Origin: Candidatus Omnitrophota bacterium
GTDB lineage: Bacteria; Omnitrophota; Omnitrophia; Omnitrophales; JACQLI01
DNA: 6,170 nucleotides
Direction of reading: 5' to 3'
Assembly (NCBI GenBank): GCA_016204125.1
Contig: JACQLI010000047.1
Location: 1 to 6,170 of the forward strand
The position numbers and the translations under genes were made by a program. The notes beneath the pieces are model-generated. The model was not told the DNA's origin. It saw only the letters and a program-made list of their open reading frames with translations, and did no database searches. The first letter of the stretch is position 1, and each line of letters starts with the position of its first letter. Positions 5,584 to 6,170 of this stretch are shown here, in pieces.

Positions 5584-6170
5584 AGTGTTTTCTCTGGGTA
5601 ACCGTCTTAATGGAATCATAGGTTATGGTCAATAACGAGTCAAGTTCCCCAAAAGAAATGGCAAGGGGCGGCATCAACACAATCACGTTTCCTAAAGGTC
5701 TAAGGACCAGTCCTCTTTTCCGTGCTTCCTGGCTCACTTGAATTCCCATTTTCTTTTCCAAAGAATAAGGCTTTTTCGACATGCGGTCCTCTACCACTTC
5801 GATCCCCACCATGAAACCGACTTGGCGGACATCGCCGACATGGGAAAGCTTCTTAAAAGCCTCTAGTCTCTCCTTTAAGAAATCGATCTTTTCCTCCAGT
5901 TTCTCAAGTGTCTTCTTTTTTTCAAAAAGCTCAAGGTTGGTCAAAGCGGCTCGACAAGCCAGGGGATTGGCGGTGTATGTGTGGCCATGGAAGAAAGTCT
6001 TGAATTCAGAGTAGCCACCCAAGAAAGCATTGTAAATCCTTTCTGTAGATAGAGTTGCAGCTAAGGGAAGATAACCTCCTGTAAGCCCTTTGGCAACAGT
6101 CATCAGATCAGGGGCCACTCTTTCGTGATCCGAGGCAAACATTTTTCCTGTCCGCCCAAAACCAGTCGCC
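5582..6170 (-). CDS. bioA: Adenosylmethionine-8-amino-7-oxononanoate aminotransferase BioA, C-terminal part
   Basis: This PLP-dependent class III aminotransferase converts 8-amino-7-oxononanoate (KAPA) to diaminopelargonate, usually with S-adenosylmethionine as amino donor. About 195 C-terminal residues are present; roughly the first half of a normal 420-450 residue protein lies beyond the right edge. The frame stays open to the edge, and an internal ATG at 6142 is not the start, since the residues before it read ATGFGRTGK, a family motif. The PLP lysine is in the next block (VAKGLTGGYLPLA; the lysine is residue 27 of the visible part). HGHTYTANPLACRAAL, MVGIEV and the late RPLGNVIVLMPPL block follow, all typical of BioA. 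The neighbour bioD confirms biotin synthesis over other class III aminotransferases. Confidence 0.95.
   Translation of the reverse strand, partial: ATGFGRTGKMFASDHERVAPDLMTVAKGLTGGYLPLAATLSTERIYNAFLGGYSEFKTFFHGHTYTANPLACRAALTNLELFEKKKTLEKLEEKIDFLKERLEAFKKLSHVGDVRQVGFMVGIEVVEDRMSKKPYSLEKKMGIQVSQEARKRGLVLRPLGNVIVLMPPLAISFGELDSLLTITYDSIKTVTQRKH

Noticed and set aside
5582..6142. bioA start at the ATG at 6142
   Set aside because: The frame stays open upstream and encodes the conserved G-F-G-R-T-G motif just before this methionine, so it is an internal residue of a gene cut by the window.

Overview
All genes in this 6.2 kb window lie on the minus strand, so transcription runs from high to low coordinates. 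Coding density is very high, base composition looks moderate and even, and no RNA gene, CRISPR array, insertion sequence or phage feature is visible. The mix of biotin genes, a three-cysteine MnmA, a three-cysteine LarE and Rnf-type membrane subunits fits a chromosomal segment of an anaerobic or facultative, probably uncultured, bacterium. I cannot name the phylum from the sequence.

Right part (about 6170 to 4838): the C-terminal half of bioA (PLP aminotransferase of biotin synthesis) runs off the window edge. It is followed after 12 bp by bioD (dethiobiotin synthetase), which starts with TTG and whose ribosome binding site overlaps the bioA stop codon. A 73-bp spacer follows, with a good sigma70-like promoter candidate reading into the next unit.

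Left part (about 4764 to 1): six genes form one chain in which every junction overlaps (13, 4, 14, 4 and 11 bp): mnmA, a larE-type sulfur transferase, rnfC-like, rnfD-like, rnfE-like, and an unrecognised small membrane protein that runs off the left edge. The first two are PP-loop ATPases that move sulfur, and both carry a CxxC plus a distant third cysteine.

The most interesting point is the Rnf-like block. RnfC, RnfD and RnfE are clearly recognisable, but each appears to lack its own cofactor site. RnfC lacks the glycine-rich flavin/NADH loop but keeps both 4Fe-4S motifs. RnfD lacks the segment holding the threonine that carries covalent FMN. RnfE lacks both membrane cysteines that would ligate the shared 2Fe-2S cluster. 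No frame is broken and the surrounding folds are well kept. This looks like a maintained, remodelled Rnf-derived complex with a different job, not a decaying pseudogene set. RnfA, RnfB and RnfG are not in the window; the left edge is open, so they may lie beyond it. These comparisons are made against family sequences from memory and need a proper alignment.
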